64,000 nt of DNA from Valencia hispanica (taxonomy: Eukaryota; Chordata; Actinopteri; Cyprinodontiformes; Valenciidae), in contig OY747712.1 of the NCBI GenBank assembly GCA_963556495.2, forward strand, positions 14,977,235 through 15,041,234, written 5' to 3'. Position numbers and translations under genes: made by a program. The notes beneath the pieces were generated by a model. That model worked only from the letters and a program-made list of their open reading frames with translations. It did no database searches and was not told the DNA's origin. Within the stretch, counting starts at the first letter, position 1. Each line of letters opens with the position of its first letter. Below are positions 43,326 through 55,167 of the stretch, one piece after another.

Positions 43326-44699
43326 TTTTGCATCAAATTGGTCAAAAAAGTCATACACCAAAATACACAGAAGTGAGGCGGCTAGTAAAAACCACAGACA
43401 AAATAGAGGATTAACTCAGCATTAAATCAAGAGGAATATTTGTAGTTTCATTGGTCAGATTTGAGAAAAGAAGAGTAGTTTAAAAAAAAACGTGCATTTA
43501 AAAAAACAGATTTGTGTGCTTGCCTAATAGTTTGGTGAGTATGATGTTCTCAAATGTATCCCTTTGCTGCATCGCTTCTACAATAGCTACAGTCTGTTCA
43601 CAGACCTCAATTGCGTGTACATAACATAATTCTACAGGCAACAGGCCACTGCAGAGTGTTATTGCCTCCTAAATGTTTATTAAAATACTGCATCAACTGC
43701 ACGGAATAGAAACACAGCCACTCAACTTACTCTTACATGACTCCAAATAATCAGAAGTATTCCAGAGTACAATAACAAACAGAGTGGGAAATGTTCTTCA
43801 CATAAGAGTTTATTGGCAGAAGAAGCTTTTAGATTGGTTAAAAAGCTTTCTGAAGAGAAAAAACATCATTACCCATCTGTCCATATTTCTACTAAGTACT
43901 TTACCCAAAGAAGCTGGCATAGCGGTAGAAATCCTTTTCAATCAGGATCCTCTTTAAAATGCGTATATTCTTATTTTGTAATGGGGCTCTCCACTGCGTA
44001 AGTCTTCTCTGCAGCATAATGGGCCATAAAGCAAATAGCGGGAAAGGTAAATAATTTAGGCCTCCTGCATTTTGCCGCGGCACACCTTGCATTATGAATT
44101 TATGTTTGAGGGAGTAACAAGAGATTACAAATTACCACATTATAGAGTGAGACGATAGGAGACGGGCTGAGAGCTCTCTCTCCTGAGCAGATAACCACTT
44201 AGAGACTCGGCCCATTACACATGGAGCAGGAAGGGTCTGCTTAAGGAGGCCACTGAGCTGCTGTGATTGGTCACACCCTGCAACTAACACTGCTATTAAC
44301 AGCAAATCAGGTCAGATCGGGAGAGTCCATATTGTGGGAGCTAAGTGAGTTAGACCTGTTTTTAGGAGCTGTGGCTCGCATCACTTTTTAAAGGCTTTTA
44401 CTTACTGTGAAGACATCGTGAGTCACCCTAGCCCAAGTAGAAGTTTTTGTTTAGTTTTTTACAACTATTGTAGATAATGTTACTTACATTTAGTTTGATT
44501 TGCCAGTGCCCTTGAATTGCTGAATGCCTTGCAATAGAGATAAAGCATGAAAGAAATCTGTTTTTGCTTTTCTGTCACAGCTATGTTTCAGATCATCAAA
44601 CAAGTTGTTTATATAGAACAGATTTTTAGTGTATACAAAAAGCAGTTTAAAATGTGAATCTTATTAATTTGTGGATAAAAAACATTTTCCAAACCAACT

Positions 44700-45070
44700 A
44701 AGCCCTATGTGAAAAAGTAAATGCCTTCTGAAACTGGTTGTGCCAACTTCCCTAAAGAGTGTGAGATAACTGGCAGTGAGTCTTTTACAACACTGGGGAG
44801 GAATTATGTTCTATGCTGAATTGCTTTGATACAATCACGCTGGAGGATTTTCAACCATGAATTTGTTTTAAGGTGATGCTACAGCATCTTAACTGGATTT
44901 AACACCAGACCACTCCCGAATTTTTTTTTTTCCGCTATAAAGAATGATTTATGGTTCCATCAGTTGTGGCCATTATGGCAGTGCAGGTCTTAGGAAGGGA
45001 AACCATACCATCACTCTACCACCATCATGTTTGGCAGGAAGGCTCTCACCTTCTAGAATGTTAAAGTCTT
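44700..45070. repeat. Tc1-like remnant of the AAAAAGTAATTGCC type
   Basis: Starts AGCCCTATGTGAAAAAGTAA then ATGCC, continues ATAACTGGCAGTGAGTCTTT, GGAGGAATTATGTTCTATGC and ends ACCATCACTCTACCACCATC then ATGTTTGGCAGGAAGG. The order matches the terminal and transposase 3' regions of a Tc1 family distinct from the others here. Large parts of the transposase are deleted. Confidence 0.65.
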
Positions 45071-45369
45071 GTTATCTGGAGAGTTAAAATGTATGTCTTT
45101 TTTGTGTGTGTGGAAATATCAGATATTAAGTCTCTATGTTTTAAAAATTATTTTTTATGTATGGTATTAGTAGCTTTAGTCCTCACCATACTTAACAAAT
45201 TTCAATGAGCCTTACTGAATTTTATGGATTATAAGCCTCTTAAATGCAAGTTTTAACAATTTTTACTAAAATATACAACAAAAAGTTTTTTTTTTTTCAA
45301 ACTCATTCATGGGAGTTGGTAGATTTAGAACACATAAAAATATAGTACCTTCACTTTCTATAAAAAAAT

Positions 45370-45370
<1 letters not shown>

Positions 45371-45462
<92 letters not shown>
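45371..45462. repeat. Compound microsatellite (AAAT)n(TA)n
   Basis: About eight AAAT units run straight into about 30 TA units. It lies just upstream of the L2 copy that starts near 45540. Length is likely to vary between individuals. Confidence 0.95.
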
Positions 45463-45465
<3 letters not shown>

Positions 45466-45539
45466 TTGGAGCACAAAAATTGAATGAATTTATCTGTTTA
45501 ATTTAAAATGCATACCAGCAAGCTGAGAAAGAAAAAAAG

Positions 45540-47273
45540 ATACATCAAGATGCAAAGATACTTGATAAAGTTTTCTCTCAATCTTTCTTTTAGACCAAAT
45601 TCCTATATCACTTATTAAGAGAGTTTATGGGTTTCTTTGAGGGTGAACTTTGTAAATTGCTCTCTTTAGATGGGTGTTTTCCCAACTGCAGTTGTGAAGC
45701 CCCTTCTGAAGAAGAGTAATTTACATCCTAACATTCTTGATAACTATCGACCAGTATCCAACTTACCTTTTTTAAGTAAAGTTATAGAAAAAGTTGTTTT
45801 TATTCAGCTTAATTAGTTTTTAAATGAACACAGTATTTGAAAAAATATCAACCTGGTTTTAGGCCAAACCACAGTACAGAGACCACCCCATTTTATTGCA
45901 CAGACTCAAAGTCTGGTGAGTCTCTCAGGTACTGTTTTAGAATGGTTTTACTCCTATCTCACAGATCGAAAATGTTTTGCAAGTATGGATGCTCACTACT
46001 CAGCAACCTATGACATTCAGTGTGGGGTTCCCCACAGATCCATTTTAGGCCCAATACTTATTAATCTCTACATGTTGCTACTTTGGGATGTCATCGGAGG
46101 CACGGCATTGATTTCCACAGCTGTGCTGATGATACACAGCTTTACATTGCTGTGTCTCCTGATGACGTTGAGCCAGTAAATGTACTTTTGAATTGTATTT
46201 TGGATTTTAAGTAATGGATGGCAGATAACTTCTTACAGCTCAACCAGGACAAAACTGAAGTTTTAATAATTGGTCCTGAAGACAAGAAGAGATTATTATT
46301 ATTATTATTGTTAAACTTTCTTATTGTGTGAGAAATCTGTGCGTCCTTTTTGACTCTGAGCTCAGTTTTATTCCTCGTATAAAAAATACAACTAAAATAG
46401 GATTTTATCATCTTAAAAAAATGCCAGAGTCCACCCATTCTCTCTCTTGCCAGCATAGAGGTGTTGATGCATGCTTTTATTTTCAGTAGATTAGATTATT
46501 GTAATGCACTGCTCTCTGCTCTACCCAAAAAGAGTGTTTCTCACGGTCCCTGAAGTCCTCTGGTACGGGTCTTTTAGTCATTCTGCAAGTCAGAATGAAG
46601 ACATATGGTGAAGTCTCGTTCTATCACTACAGCCCTCGTCTGTGGCCGCAAAAACTACTCATGTTTTTAAAAAGAAGCTTAAGACCTACCTTTTTAGCTT
46701 GGCTTTTAATTGAGTTATTTAATTGATCTAATTTTAATTTCTTATCTTATTCTTTATTTTATTTATTTATTTACAATTATTGTTATTATTATCTATTTCT
46801 ATAATTTTATTATTATTAATACTATTATTATTATTATTATTATGTGTTACTATAGTGTTTTTTACAAATTTATACAGACTAACTCCAGTGGAGCCCTGCC
46901 AGTTTAGCCATGGAGGTCGCTGCCATTGGGATCGCTTTTGTCGTAGTAGGTGGGGCTCTGTACTGCAGCCTTATGGCGGTGCTGTGGATACCTGCCTGCC
47001 CTGATCATGGCGGTCCCTGTGATGACTCTTCTGTGGCTGTGGGGTGGCTTCCAGTGTGGATGGATCTCCCAAATATTGTTTTCTCACAGTGGTATCATTC
47101 TAGATGTTTATCTTTATTGCATGTTCACTTAAAGAGATAGGAAGAGATTGACCAGTGTTTTTGCAGTGAAGGGGCGGGGGGACAGGGTGTGTATGTGTCT
47201 TGTGTGTGCTGAGAGTTTAGCTGGTTGTGTATCATCATTTAAAGCTCTCTGTGCTGATTTTATCATGAAAAGT
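45540..47273 (+). mobile_element. L2-type LINE, 5'-truncated, decayed
   Basis: Segments in order: MGVFPTAVVKPLLKKSN near 45670-45720, DNYRPVSNLPF near 45741-45775, LSGTVLEWFYSYLTDRKCFA from 45919, CGVPHRSILGPILINLYMLL from about 46021, the remnant of the YADD box in shifted frame (ISTAVLMIHS), and LQLNQDKTEVLIIGPED near 46237-46282. The 3' UTR (46880-47273) resembles 15480-15890 of the other L2 copy (GGTGGGGCTCTG, GCGGTGCTGTGG). It ends against a TA microsatellite. The Gln of CGVPQGS is replaced by His, and many frameshifts are present. Confidence 0.82.
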
Positions 47274-47280
47274 GTATATA

Positions 47281-47348
<68 letters not shown>
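47274..47348. repeat. (TA)n microsatellite with one ACA interruption
   Basis: Nearly pure TA repeats, broken once by ACATA near 47297. It directly follows the L2 3' end, as simple repeats often do after LINE tails. Frames reading IYIYIY on both strands are not genes. Confidence 0.95.
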
Positions 47349-47354
<6 letters not shown>

Positions 47355-47819
47355 TACACAACCTGGATAGGTATTTTTGCAATAGCATGAACACAAGCCA
47401 ATTTATACAAAACATTAAATAAAATATTTAGAAAACCCAGCTTTTAATTTGTTTTTCTATTTGAGTTACCAGAAGTGAAGGACATTGACATCTTAAGAGC
47501 AAGCGAGGTAATTGTTTTCATAGATAAAACAATAATCCTAATAAGTTAGGTCTTTCTGATATTCGGTGCACTTGCACTCAGTTCATTTGTATTACTGGTA
47601 AACATGTAAAGTAATTATCCACGAGTCCTTTTCTAATTTCTTGAAAATAAAGGCAATGTGTCCGAGTGTGTTTTTATGTTCGTGCATGTGATGGACAAGC
47701 AGTCGGTGCTGCCCTGTCCCTCAGGCCATCCTGAGACGGCAGCACCAGCGCCCTCTCTCTCCCCAAGAGGAAGCGCAGTGACCTTTGAGTTGGTGGTGCT
47801 GGCTGGTGTGTGTACTTAC

Positions 47820-47896
47820 ATCAACGTAATTTGCATTAATGTAATCGGAGCTCTGTTCCCCCTCTGGGCCCTGCAGCCTGACACGGGAGTGATCAT
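47820..47896 (-). CDS. ptprm: ptprm exon: SDYINANYVD motif of D1
   Basis: Exon of 77 bp, phase 1 in and phase 0 out. The acceptor is CTCTTCCAG before ATGATC and the donor is GTTGAT followed by GTAAGT, a near-consensus site. After two bases that finish the preceding Tyr codon it reads DHSRVRLQGPEGEQSSDYIN then ANYVD, 25 codons. DYINANY is a conserved PTP motif. The central GPEGEQS is the variable part; mammalian PTPRM has TIEGDTN there. About 60 bp upstream of the acceptor, in the sense direction, is a run of 15 C (G run at 47958-47972 on the plus strand). Confidence 0.95.
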
Positions 47897-50800
47897 CTGG
47901 AAGAGAGGCAGAGAGGAAGAATTAATCATATTAACGAGGCCAGTGAGAAAGGAGATTGGGGGGGGGGGGGGGACAGCTGGAAATAAAGAATGCAGTGAAA
48001 AATTAAAAGGTGGGGGGACAGGTTTTGGAGGTATGAAACCAGCGACAGAGGTGGACACCAGCTAATGGAGAAGTCCCAACAAATGTTTTATGCACCGTTT
48101 AGGTTCTGGATCAATTTGTCCCTTCCTACTTCCATTTACTACCCCTAAACATACCAAATTATAGACTCAAGTCATTGGATATCGGTTTATCTTTATTTGT
48201 AGTTAGGCATTTTAGTGAATTATAGAGATCACTTGCCATAAAGAAGTTCAAATCTCACTACCTTACCTAACCTGGCTCATCTGTACTTGGCCCAGTGTCC
48301 ATCTTATTTTCTATGTTAATGTCCTTTTAATGTTGCTCCTGAGTGTGTCCGCACATGGGACAGGCTGTTTTTGTTTTGACAGCCATCTGATGCCATCAAT
48401 GTACATTGCCCTTTAGTGATCTAAGGAATTGTTTATTAGAGTCACATGACCACCTTTGGACAGAAAAATGCTGCTGAAGAATTTCGAAAACTTTGCAATT
48501 GTGGCTTCGGAAATTCAAGAGCAACCACAGATTTGAGGGAAACAAACTCTCTTCCAGCAACTGGTGCTTTGTTGGCTGCATAATTTGTACCGTTTTTTTT
48601 TCTTATGTAGAATATTTGTCTTGACCCAAAAAACTTAAGTTCTGTCCTGAGAAGTTTATTTACAAAGAGGAAATTACAATTAACTCTGAAAGCTGTTGTT
48701 GTAGAAACCTTTGTACATGATTTTATTGAAACAGGAGGTCATGGATAATTGACAAAAACTTCCTAGTTAAGGATAAAAAAATAAAATAAACAATTAATAG
48801 GCTTTGTTAGTTGTACCAATATGTGGGATTTTCCCTCCGGGTTGAACAAATCTACTGAAATACTGTAAGAAAATAAAATAAAAAAATCTGTGTGAGATCA
48901 GTTCTTTACAATAAAAGATTAACCTATTTTAGGGATATCTGCACATCTTTTTTCTTGTAGAGTTAGAAATTATATATGGAGCTAAGGCAATGACAATATG
49001 CTCACAGACATCCTTGTGATTTTTTTTTATCTTAATGTACAGGTTATGTTTACATCATTTAAAACAAAAAATACTTGCCCATTCAAGTCTATGTGGTGGG
49101 ATAAGAAACAGTTTTTGTGTTGCTTTTAAACCTTTTTTATTGGAAATAAAGTCAGATTTCTTAAAATTATATTCCAATTTTTGGGGTAACATTATGTTGT
49201 GGAAATTTCTTAATAAAAGAATGAGAACAGATTCCTTCAGTCAGAATTTAATGCAGCTTGTTGATCAACAAGGAGGAACAGCAAAAACAGAGCATAAGAT
49301 GACCTGCCCAACCCAGCAAAACAAAAACATTATATAGTATTCCTATCTTCACTAGCAATATCCTCCTCCCGCATACCAGTCATCCCTGCCTTGAACCGGA
49401 AGAACTGGCCTATACTGAACAGTGAACCGGAGCCAGTCCCTTAGGCATGTATGTTTTGTGTGGATAGATAATTTGCTTACGTCAGTCATCCGTAAACTGA
49501 CACTTATCTATTAGGACTGTAATGGTATATGTATTCTGAGTTTTCGGTAGAGCCCTGTCGGTTCCATATGCACATGTGCCTAACTAATACAGCTGTTTCC
49601 TACCTGAACACATGCAGAATGTTTATGTGCAGAACTAAGTGCGCAGTGCAACATTCTGCAGTGCAACACCAAAATGACACCAAAACAAGTCAGAAAGAAC
49701 TTCCAGCTATCAATAAACTCTGCTATTTGGGAACATTAATGGTTTCTCATACAGCTACAGTAGAAAAAGAAAGATGGACCAAAGCAGAACTTTGTCAGCA
49801 AATGCATCTTTTAACAGTTATAAGGTACATAACACGCTCTGCACTGAGCTGAATGACTCACCTGAAACAATGTCAAGCTGAAAGTAAACATCCCTGATAC
49901 TAGAGAAAAACCAGCTGACGTAAATGTGGATACCAGTTCCATCCAATCAGCCCAAACTCCTCATTTTGTATAAAACACAAGTCGGCAGAATTCCCAGTAG
50001 CACCCATGCTGCATTCAAGTACAGCTGGGAGACTAGGCTGTCGAAATATCAAAACGACTCCAAAGTGATTTAAGCATGTTCTATTCTCAAATATGGGCAA
50101 AGTATTATTCAAGCATTTCTAAATATCAACACAGGGCTGTTTTCAATATTTTTCCGTTTTCATAGTTTTCTACTTTGGCTATTTCTGCTTGTACTATTTT
50201 ATCTATTTAAAAAAAATCCAATCAAACCTTCAGTCAGTTCTACTTTCAACTTTTTTAAGGTATTGCACATAATAAAATCTAATTAATTAAGACATTAAGG
50301 AAAAAGTTTATTTATTTAATGCTGATTTTGATTTAATGCACACTTGTATGTATTATCTTTTATTAAAGGGTACTGAAGTGTGACTTTAAAACCCCAAACA
50401 CGTACCGAACCGTGATTCTTGTGTACCCTTACACCCCTAATATCTATCAGTACATCATGCTTGTTGTGTTTAATTTGACATCATGACATCCTCTTAACTG
50501 CTATTACCCATACAGGCAATACAGTCATTAATTTATTATTTCCATTACACACATGTATAATAGATTGATGTATATTTAATCAAAAATTAATCAAGGAGGC
50601 TTTTTGGATGAGGTGAAATGTTGTCAAAAAAACAAAACAAAAAGGTTTGTTTGGCTTCAATTTAGGTACTTTGGATCATTATATCTGTGATGACTAATAA
50701 TCTACTCAATCAAATTAACTGGATTTTCAATTATGTAAAACTTTGAAATGACTACAGTCACTAAACGCAGTTTTTCTTCCAAACTGTATTCCCCAGTCCG

Positions 50801-51117
50801 TCTGAATTCACATATTTCCACCACAGCGAACAGTTATTAGGAATAATTCGGCGGAAGTTCTGCATCTTTTTCACATAACAAGCCATAGCTACTTATTATG
50901 TGACATCCCATCCAGCTCGGCCTATTCGTCATAACTAAAAAGACAACGGGATGAATATAAAAGCAGAATGATAAGGTCAAAGCTGCTCTCGTTGGCTGGT
51001 AATAAAAACTCTGTTTGAGCAGCTTAGACCCATCCAGTCATGAGCTTAGCCAATAAATTAGACAGATGAATGTGGGTGGGGGGATTCATGAGCAGTGTAG
51101 AGGTGCTTTGTACACAC
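47897..51117 (-). other. ptprm: ptprm intron (3.2 kb)
   Basis: Starts with the unusual donor GTGTGTAC and ends with a good acceptor. It holds one hAT-type MITE (49512-50439). The stretch 48060-49500 shows no gene or named repeat, nor does 50448-51117. Confidence 0.8.
49512..50439. repeat. Non-autonomous hAT element (928 bp)
   Basis: TTATCTAT (49504-49511) and ATATCTAT (50440-50447) flank it, an 8-bp duplication with one difference. The left end TAGGACTGTAATGGTATATG pairs with the right end, whose reverse complement is TAGGGGTGTAAGGGTACACA. GGTTC and CGAACC-type words near both ends (CCTGTCGGTTCC, CGTACCGAACCGTG) complete a pattern common in fish hAT MITEs. Internal DNA has no transposase motif. 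Confidence 0.78.
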
Positions 51118-51205
51118 ATGCAATGATATTCCCATATCGGTTCTTCATGCGGTTCTCATCCTTCTTGGCGGAGTCCCATGGCGCTGATTGTCCTTCAAAA
51201 AAGCT
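51118..51205 (-). CDS. ptprm: ptprm exon: KNRYGNI phosphotyrosine-recognition loop
   Basis: Exon of 88 bp, phase 0 in, phase 1 out. The acceptor is TTTTTTCCAG before AGCTTT. The donor is GCAT followed by GTGTGT, chosen because it alone leaves one T to complete the Tyr codon with the next exon. It reads [20 protein letters not shown] then KNRYGNIIA, 29 codons. KNRY is the loop that sets active-site depth and selects phosphotyrosine in PTPs. [19 protein letters not shown] is the PTPRM form; PTPRK/T read SASWDVAKKDQNR as I recall. It is the first part of the globular D1 domain. Confidence 0.96.
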
Positions 51206-52653
51206 CTGGAAAAAACAGAAGAAGAGGAGATGAAACGTGTTGTTACAAAATGCAGTATTCATCTTTCACTTGAACAAAAAAAAACAACTAATAAATACGG
51301 AAACACAGAGAGACATTCACATTAGTATTAGACATGAAACACAGCGAGGGTGGAGGATCCCAGGGAGGAGTGTCAAAAAGCGAGTCCCATTAGAGTCAGA
51401 GGGTGTCGCCCTCAAACCTTTCCCAGGCGGGGCGACCGCAGAGGCTGCCTGTCTGCCTCCTCTGAAGGACTCAATCAGCTCATGGCGGGGAAAAATAAAG
51501 GGTCTCCAGCTAAAAAAAAAAAACGCTCTGCTCAGATTACCCTCATGAAATATTTACAGTCTCTCGCTGGGGAGATTTCCATTCTGATGGCACACCAGGC
51601 ACAATTAAGCCAAATTATGAAAATACATCTCCCAATGCCAAGCCACTGCTACTTAGGAGGGAGGGAGTGGGTGGTGGGGACTAAGTTTGGCTCCAAGCAG
51701 ACTGAGTTGGACCAAAACCTGTGACTCTTCTGTCCTTTTAGATAGAAGACTAATGCACATTTGAAAAGGCAGCTAATTCATTATGGTGCATCTGGAAAAC
51801 AAAGACTCAAAAATGAATACTGGGAGGTTAAAGAGGTGATTTGAAAGTTCCTTTTAGTGTGGAAGAGGGAAGCAATACTCTCAATCATCAGTCATCCAGG
51901 ACATGATGGCTCCATTCATCTAAGTGCTGTGGCAGGCCGCAGGCTGTTTGTCTAGCATAAAAAGACCCCGCAGACAGAGCACAAGGACATATTTCTGCAC
52001 AGAATTCTAGAGATTAGTGATTTCACTGAGAAACAGCTTTAATATGCTAAAAATATGCCCCATCCTTCAGGTGCGGATGGACGCGCGTCTCAGAGATGGA
52101 TTAGCTCTCTGCTCTCAGGTCCTGATCAGATTCAGCGTCCCTCTGAAGGATGTAGGTCTTATGACAAAAATGTAAAGACAAATCATCCTCAAAGGGATTG
52201 ACTGAAAAATCACGCTAAAGTAAACACAAAAGTATTTACACCCTTAAAACGTTTTTCAAGTTTCTTCACATTACTAGAAATAAAATGTATTTCACTGGAA
52301 TTTCATATGATACAAAATAGAAGTTAACCATCAAATGCAAAAAAACAATACTTGGCCTTCTATTTGTTTTACAATTAAAATCTGAAAAGTGGGGCATGCA
52401 TTTTGTATTCAGTACCTCAATAACCTGTAGAACAACCTTTAGCAGCAAAATAGCCTCAACATTAGTCAATTTTTAAACTTAGCAACAGATTCCCAGTGGG
52501 ATTTAAGTCTAGACTTTGACTAGACCAAGTTGTGAGGCATGCCGATACTTTGATCTAAACTGTCCACTGTAGCTCTGGCTGTATGTTTAGAATTGCGGTC
52601 CTGCTAGAAAGTTAACCTCTGCCCGAGTCTCAAGTCTTTTGCAACCTCTAACA

Positions 52654-53774
52654 CAGGGGGTGCCCAAAGTTGGGCCCGCGAGCCAAAGTTGGCCCCCAAT
52701 ACCATCTAGATTGGCCCGCCAAGGAATATCTGGAATTTTATATTGTAATTTGTCCAAAAAGTTAATAAAGCAAGAATCCTTACATATTTATCAGTGCTTT
52801 TACTTTTTCTTCTACATTGGCCCAATGAGTATACATTAGGCTGCATACAGTCCTCACTCATGGTGGTTAGTTTAAATTTGGAATATCACAAATTAGGATT
52901 AAAATCAAAACAACTACAAGGGTAATTTAGAGTATATATGTGCATACTCCTTTAGTACAGCAAAAGACTGGGTACAAATAAGGCAGACCACTTTAGCATT
53001 TACTGAATGTCAGTGAAAAAATATTCTTCCTCCCAGCATTTTTTAAAATGTCTTTGTCTGTGTGCTGTTTTCTCAACCCTTCACCATAAGTGTGGACTCA
53101 GTGCCCGATCACAATCAGATGCACCTAATTGACTTTCAGGGTGATTCTGAGCTACAGAATAAATTAATGTCACTAAACCTGAAAGACTTCTACACGTATG
53201 TCTCATCTGAAAGGCACCCGGACATTAGGAAGCATACACAGGTCATGTTAGTTTTGTTTGGCAGCACTTACTTCTGTGAACAGACTTTTAGTGTAATGAA
53301 CCTTAACAAGTCCAGGCTCAGAAGCACTCTGACTGACCCACACCAACAGGACATCCTCACCCTCTCAGTGAGTCAGTTGCAGCCTAATATTGATAGGCTG
53401 ATAAACGCCAAAGAACAGCTTCATGTTTCTCACTAGTGGTTTTATTATAATGTTGCTGCTGTTGGTGTTGGGTTGCTGTTGGACATGCACTCTTTGACAT
53501 TTTGCATTACATGTGATTACAATCAACTACAGAAGTTTAGACATGTGTTCTAAATGCCTATATATGACTTATTTATCATATTTTGCTTAATGGTATTTAC
53601 ACAGAAAGAAAGGTTAGATAACTGTATGATAAATAAAAGTACTTTACTATATTTTACTATTAGTGTTTGCATCACGTGTAAAATATTACATTTGTGCCCG
53701 CGGTCCTCCGACAGATTTTCATTTCGGCCCTCTAGCCCAAACGTTGTGTAGTAGGAAATGTTTGGGCACCCCTG
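52654..53774 (+). mobile_element. hAT transposon, internally deleted
   Basis: A perfect 8-bp duplication CTCTAACA lies at 52646-52653 and 53775-53782. Ends are CAGGGGGTGCCCAAA at left and, as reverse complement of the right end, CAGGGGTGCCCAAA. Just inside are GCCCGCGAGCC and GCCCGCGGTCC, the usual GC-rich subterminal words of this hAT group. Only the C-terminal end of the transposase remains (53062-53436). At 1121 bp it is about a third of a full element. Confidence 0.93.
53062..53436 (+). pseudogene. hAT transposase C-terminal (dimerisation) fragment
   Basis: The open frame reads TISVDSVPDHNQMHLIDFQG, then DFYTYVSSERHPDIRKHTQV, then the hATC core FGSTYFCEQTFSVMNLNKSR and SRLRSTLTDPHQQDILTLSV. 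The pattern FGSTYxCEQTFSxM.NKSRLRSxLTD is the dimerisation region of hAT transposases and of domesticated relatives such as ZBED and GTF2IRD2 proteins. The BED finger and the catalytic part with the first acidic residues are absent. The stop at 53434-53436 fits a natural C terminus, so this end of the gene is undamaged. Confidence 0.88.
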
Positions 53775-54713
53775 CTCTAACAGGTATTTCTGTATTTGCC
53801 CTGTATTTATCTCCATCACATCTGAAGTTTCCCCGTACATAGGGAAGAAAACGTTTTTATTTTCATTTTTTTGTTGTTGAAAACCATGAATGTTTTTGCT
53901 TCCACTTCATGATCATGTGCCATTGTTTTATTCCATCATACATCGTGGTCTGTCCTCGAATCATGAGAAAATGTGGAAAAAGTTCAAAGCTTAAGAACAC
54001 ATTTGTCAGGCAGTGTAAGCAATGTCAGATTAAACTTCTACATCTTTAATTTAAAACTCCCGGGGGATGAGAGCTTAAACATGGGACTACAGCTCCTGCA
54101 ATTCCCAGAAAAAACAAACAAACAAAAAGAAAAACACTGTACCTGCTGTAGTTTGCTTTACTGCACCTGAAGGTAGCTTTTTTCCCCATTATGCTAAATT
54201 TATTCCCACTGGCAGAGATCCAACTTACAGTAGCATGTTTTTAATTACAGGCTAACTCCCGATCTGCAGTCCCAGAACAGTTTGCCTGCTTTGCTGTTAC
54301 TTTTTCTGTAACCACTTAACCATAAGTGAAAGGCAAACTAAGTTCCCTACAGTCCCAGGAAAGCAATATCAAAGTACTATACATACAGCATGGAAAGGGT
54401 AGAACTGAGGAAAAGGTATAATAGTTGCTGAAGCAGGCTAGTTTGGTGACTTGTCTTTGCAATAATGAATCACTTACTGATTTAGAAAAGGGAACACATT
54501 CAGACAGCTTTTATTTGGATTCTGTGGTTTAAATGTAAAAATTTCAGGGGGCGAGGTTTTTTGCACTTTGTACTTTTCCAGTTTTCTAGGAAAATAACCG
54601 TCTTTCACAGGACATTTCAAACTGGCGATGCATTAATTTATGCTACACAATAACTTAACATTTTAAGCAATTTTCCATAACCTGTCAGAGTCTACTGTAA
54701 GGAAATGTGGTTG

Positions 54714-55167
54714 CAGTGAACCCTCGCCTATTCACGTTTTAGTATTTGCAGATACAAGTAATTTTCAGTGGGACGTGACTTTGTATTGTTTGCAGGTTTT
54801 TTCATAGCACATATCTAAAATATTCAAAGAAAAACGCAGCTTGGGAAGCTGAGATACCTAGGTGCAATGCTACTTGACATGCTATTGGCTGGATTTTGCA
54901 AAGCAAAAGTTCCATTTATTTGTTATTGTGCTGATTACCTGTGACCCCAAGGGTGGCGATAAGGACAACTGTTTATATTAGCTTCTGCGGTAGTGCTAAG
55001 ATAGTTTCCACTGTGCTTATTAATGCATATTAAGGTATATTTGGTGGCTGAACCACAAAAATAACCAGTTATAGAAATCTTTAGTGGGGGTGCCTAGTAT
55101 TTGTTGCTTTTAGCTATTCATTGGTGGCTGTGGTCCCTAACACCTGCAAATACTTAGGATCCACTAT
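54714..55167 (+). repeat. Pogo/Tigger-like MITE
   Basis: The left end CAGTGAACCCTCGCCTATTC then ACGTTTTAGTATTTGCAG, and the right end GCAAATACTTAGGATCCACT then AT, form worn inverted repeats (right end reversed: ATAGTGGATCCTAAGTATTT). The interior matches, in the same order, the partial copy on the other strand at 24840-25015. Confidence 0.65.

Larger units (their letters stand above)
37093..47819 (-). other. ptprm: ptprm intron (10.7 kb)
   Basis: It contains a Rex3/RTE-like LINE (37550-38303), three L2-type pieces (39590-40580, 42715-43325, 45540-47273), a Tc1 remnant (44700-45070) and two TA-rich microsatellites. From 38314 to 39589 nothing is recognised. From 40581 to 42700 nothing is recognised. 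From 43326 to 44690 no repeat is named; the part at 44040-44350 is non-repetitive and mixed in composition. From 47350 to 47819 no gene is seen. Confidence 0.8.
52223..54015 (-). mobile_element. Decayed Tc1-like element split by an hAT insertion
   Basis: The left part (to 52645) shows the worn terminal repeat after a TA, then minus-strand transposase fragments (ILLLKVVLQVIEV, and the CKTNRR region) down to the Tc1 words GGTCCTGCTAGAAAGTTAAC and GAGTCTCAAGTCTTTTGCAA. After the hAT element the Tc1 sequence resumes at 53783 (GGTATTTCTGTATTTGCCCT then GTATTTATCTCCATCACATC) and ends GTCAGGCAGTG before TA at 54016-54017. The N-terminal half of the transposase is deleted in the right part. Confidence 0.8.

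Noticed and set aside
47129..47410. Frames reading IYIYIY on both strands
   Set aside because: Artefact of the (TA)n microsatellite.
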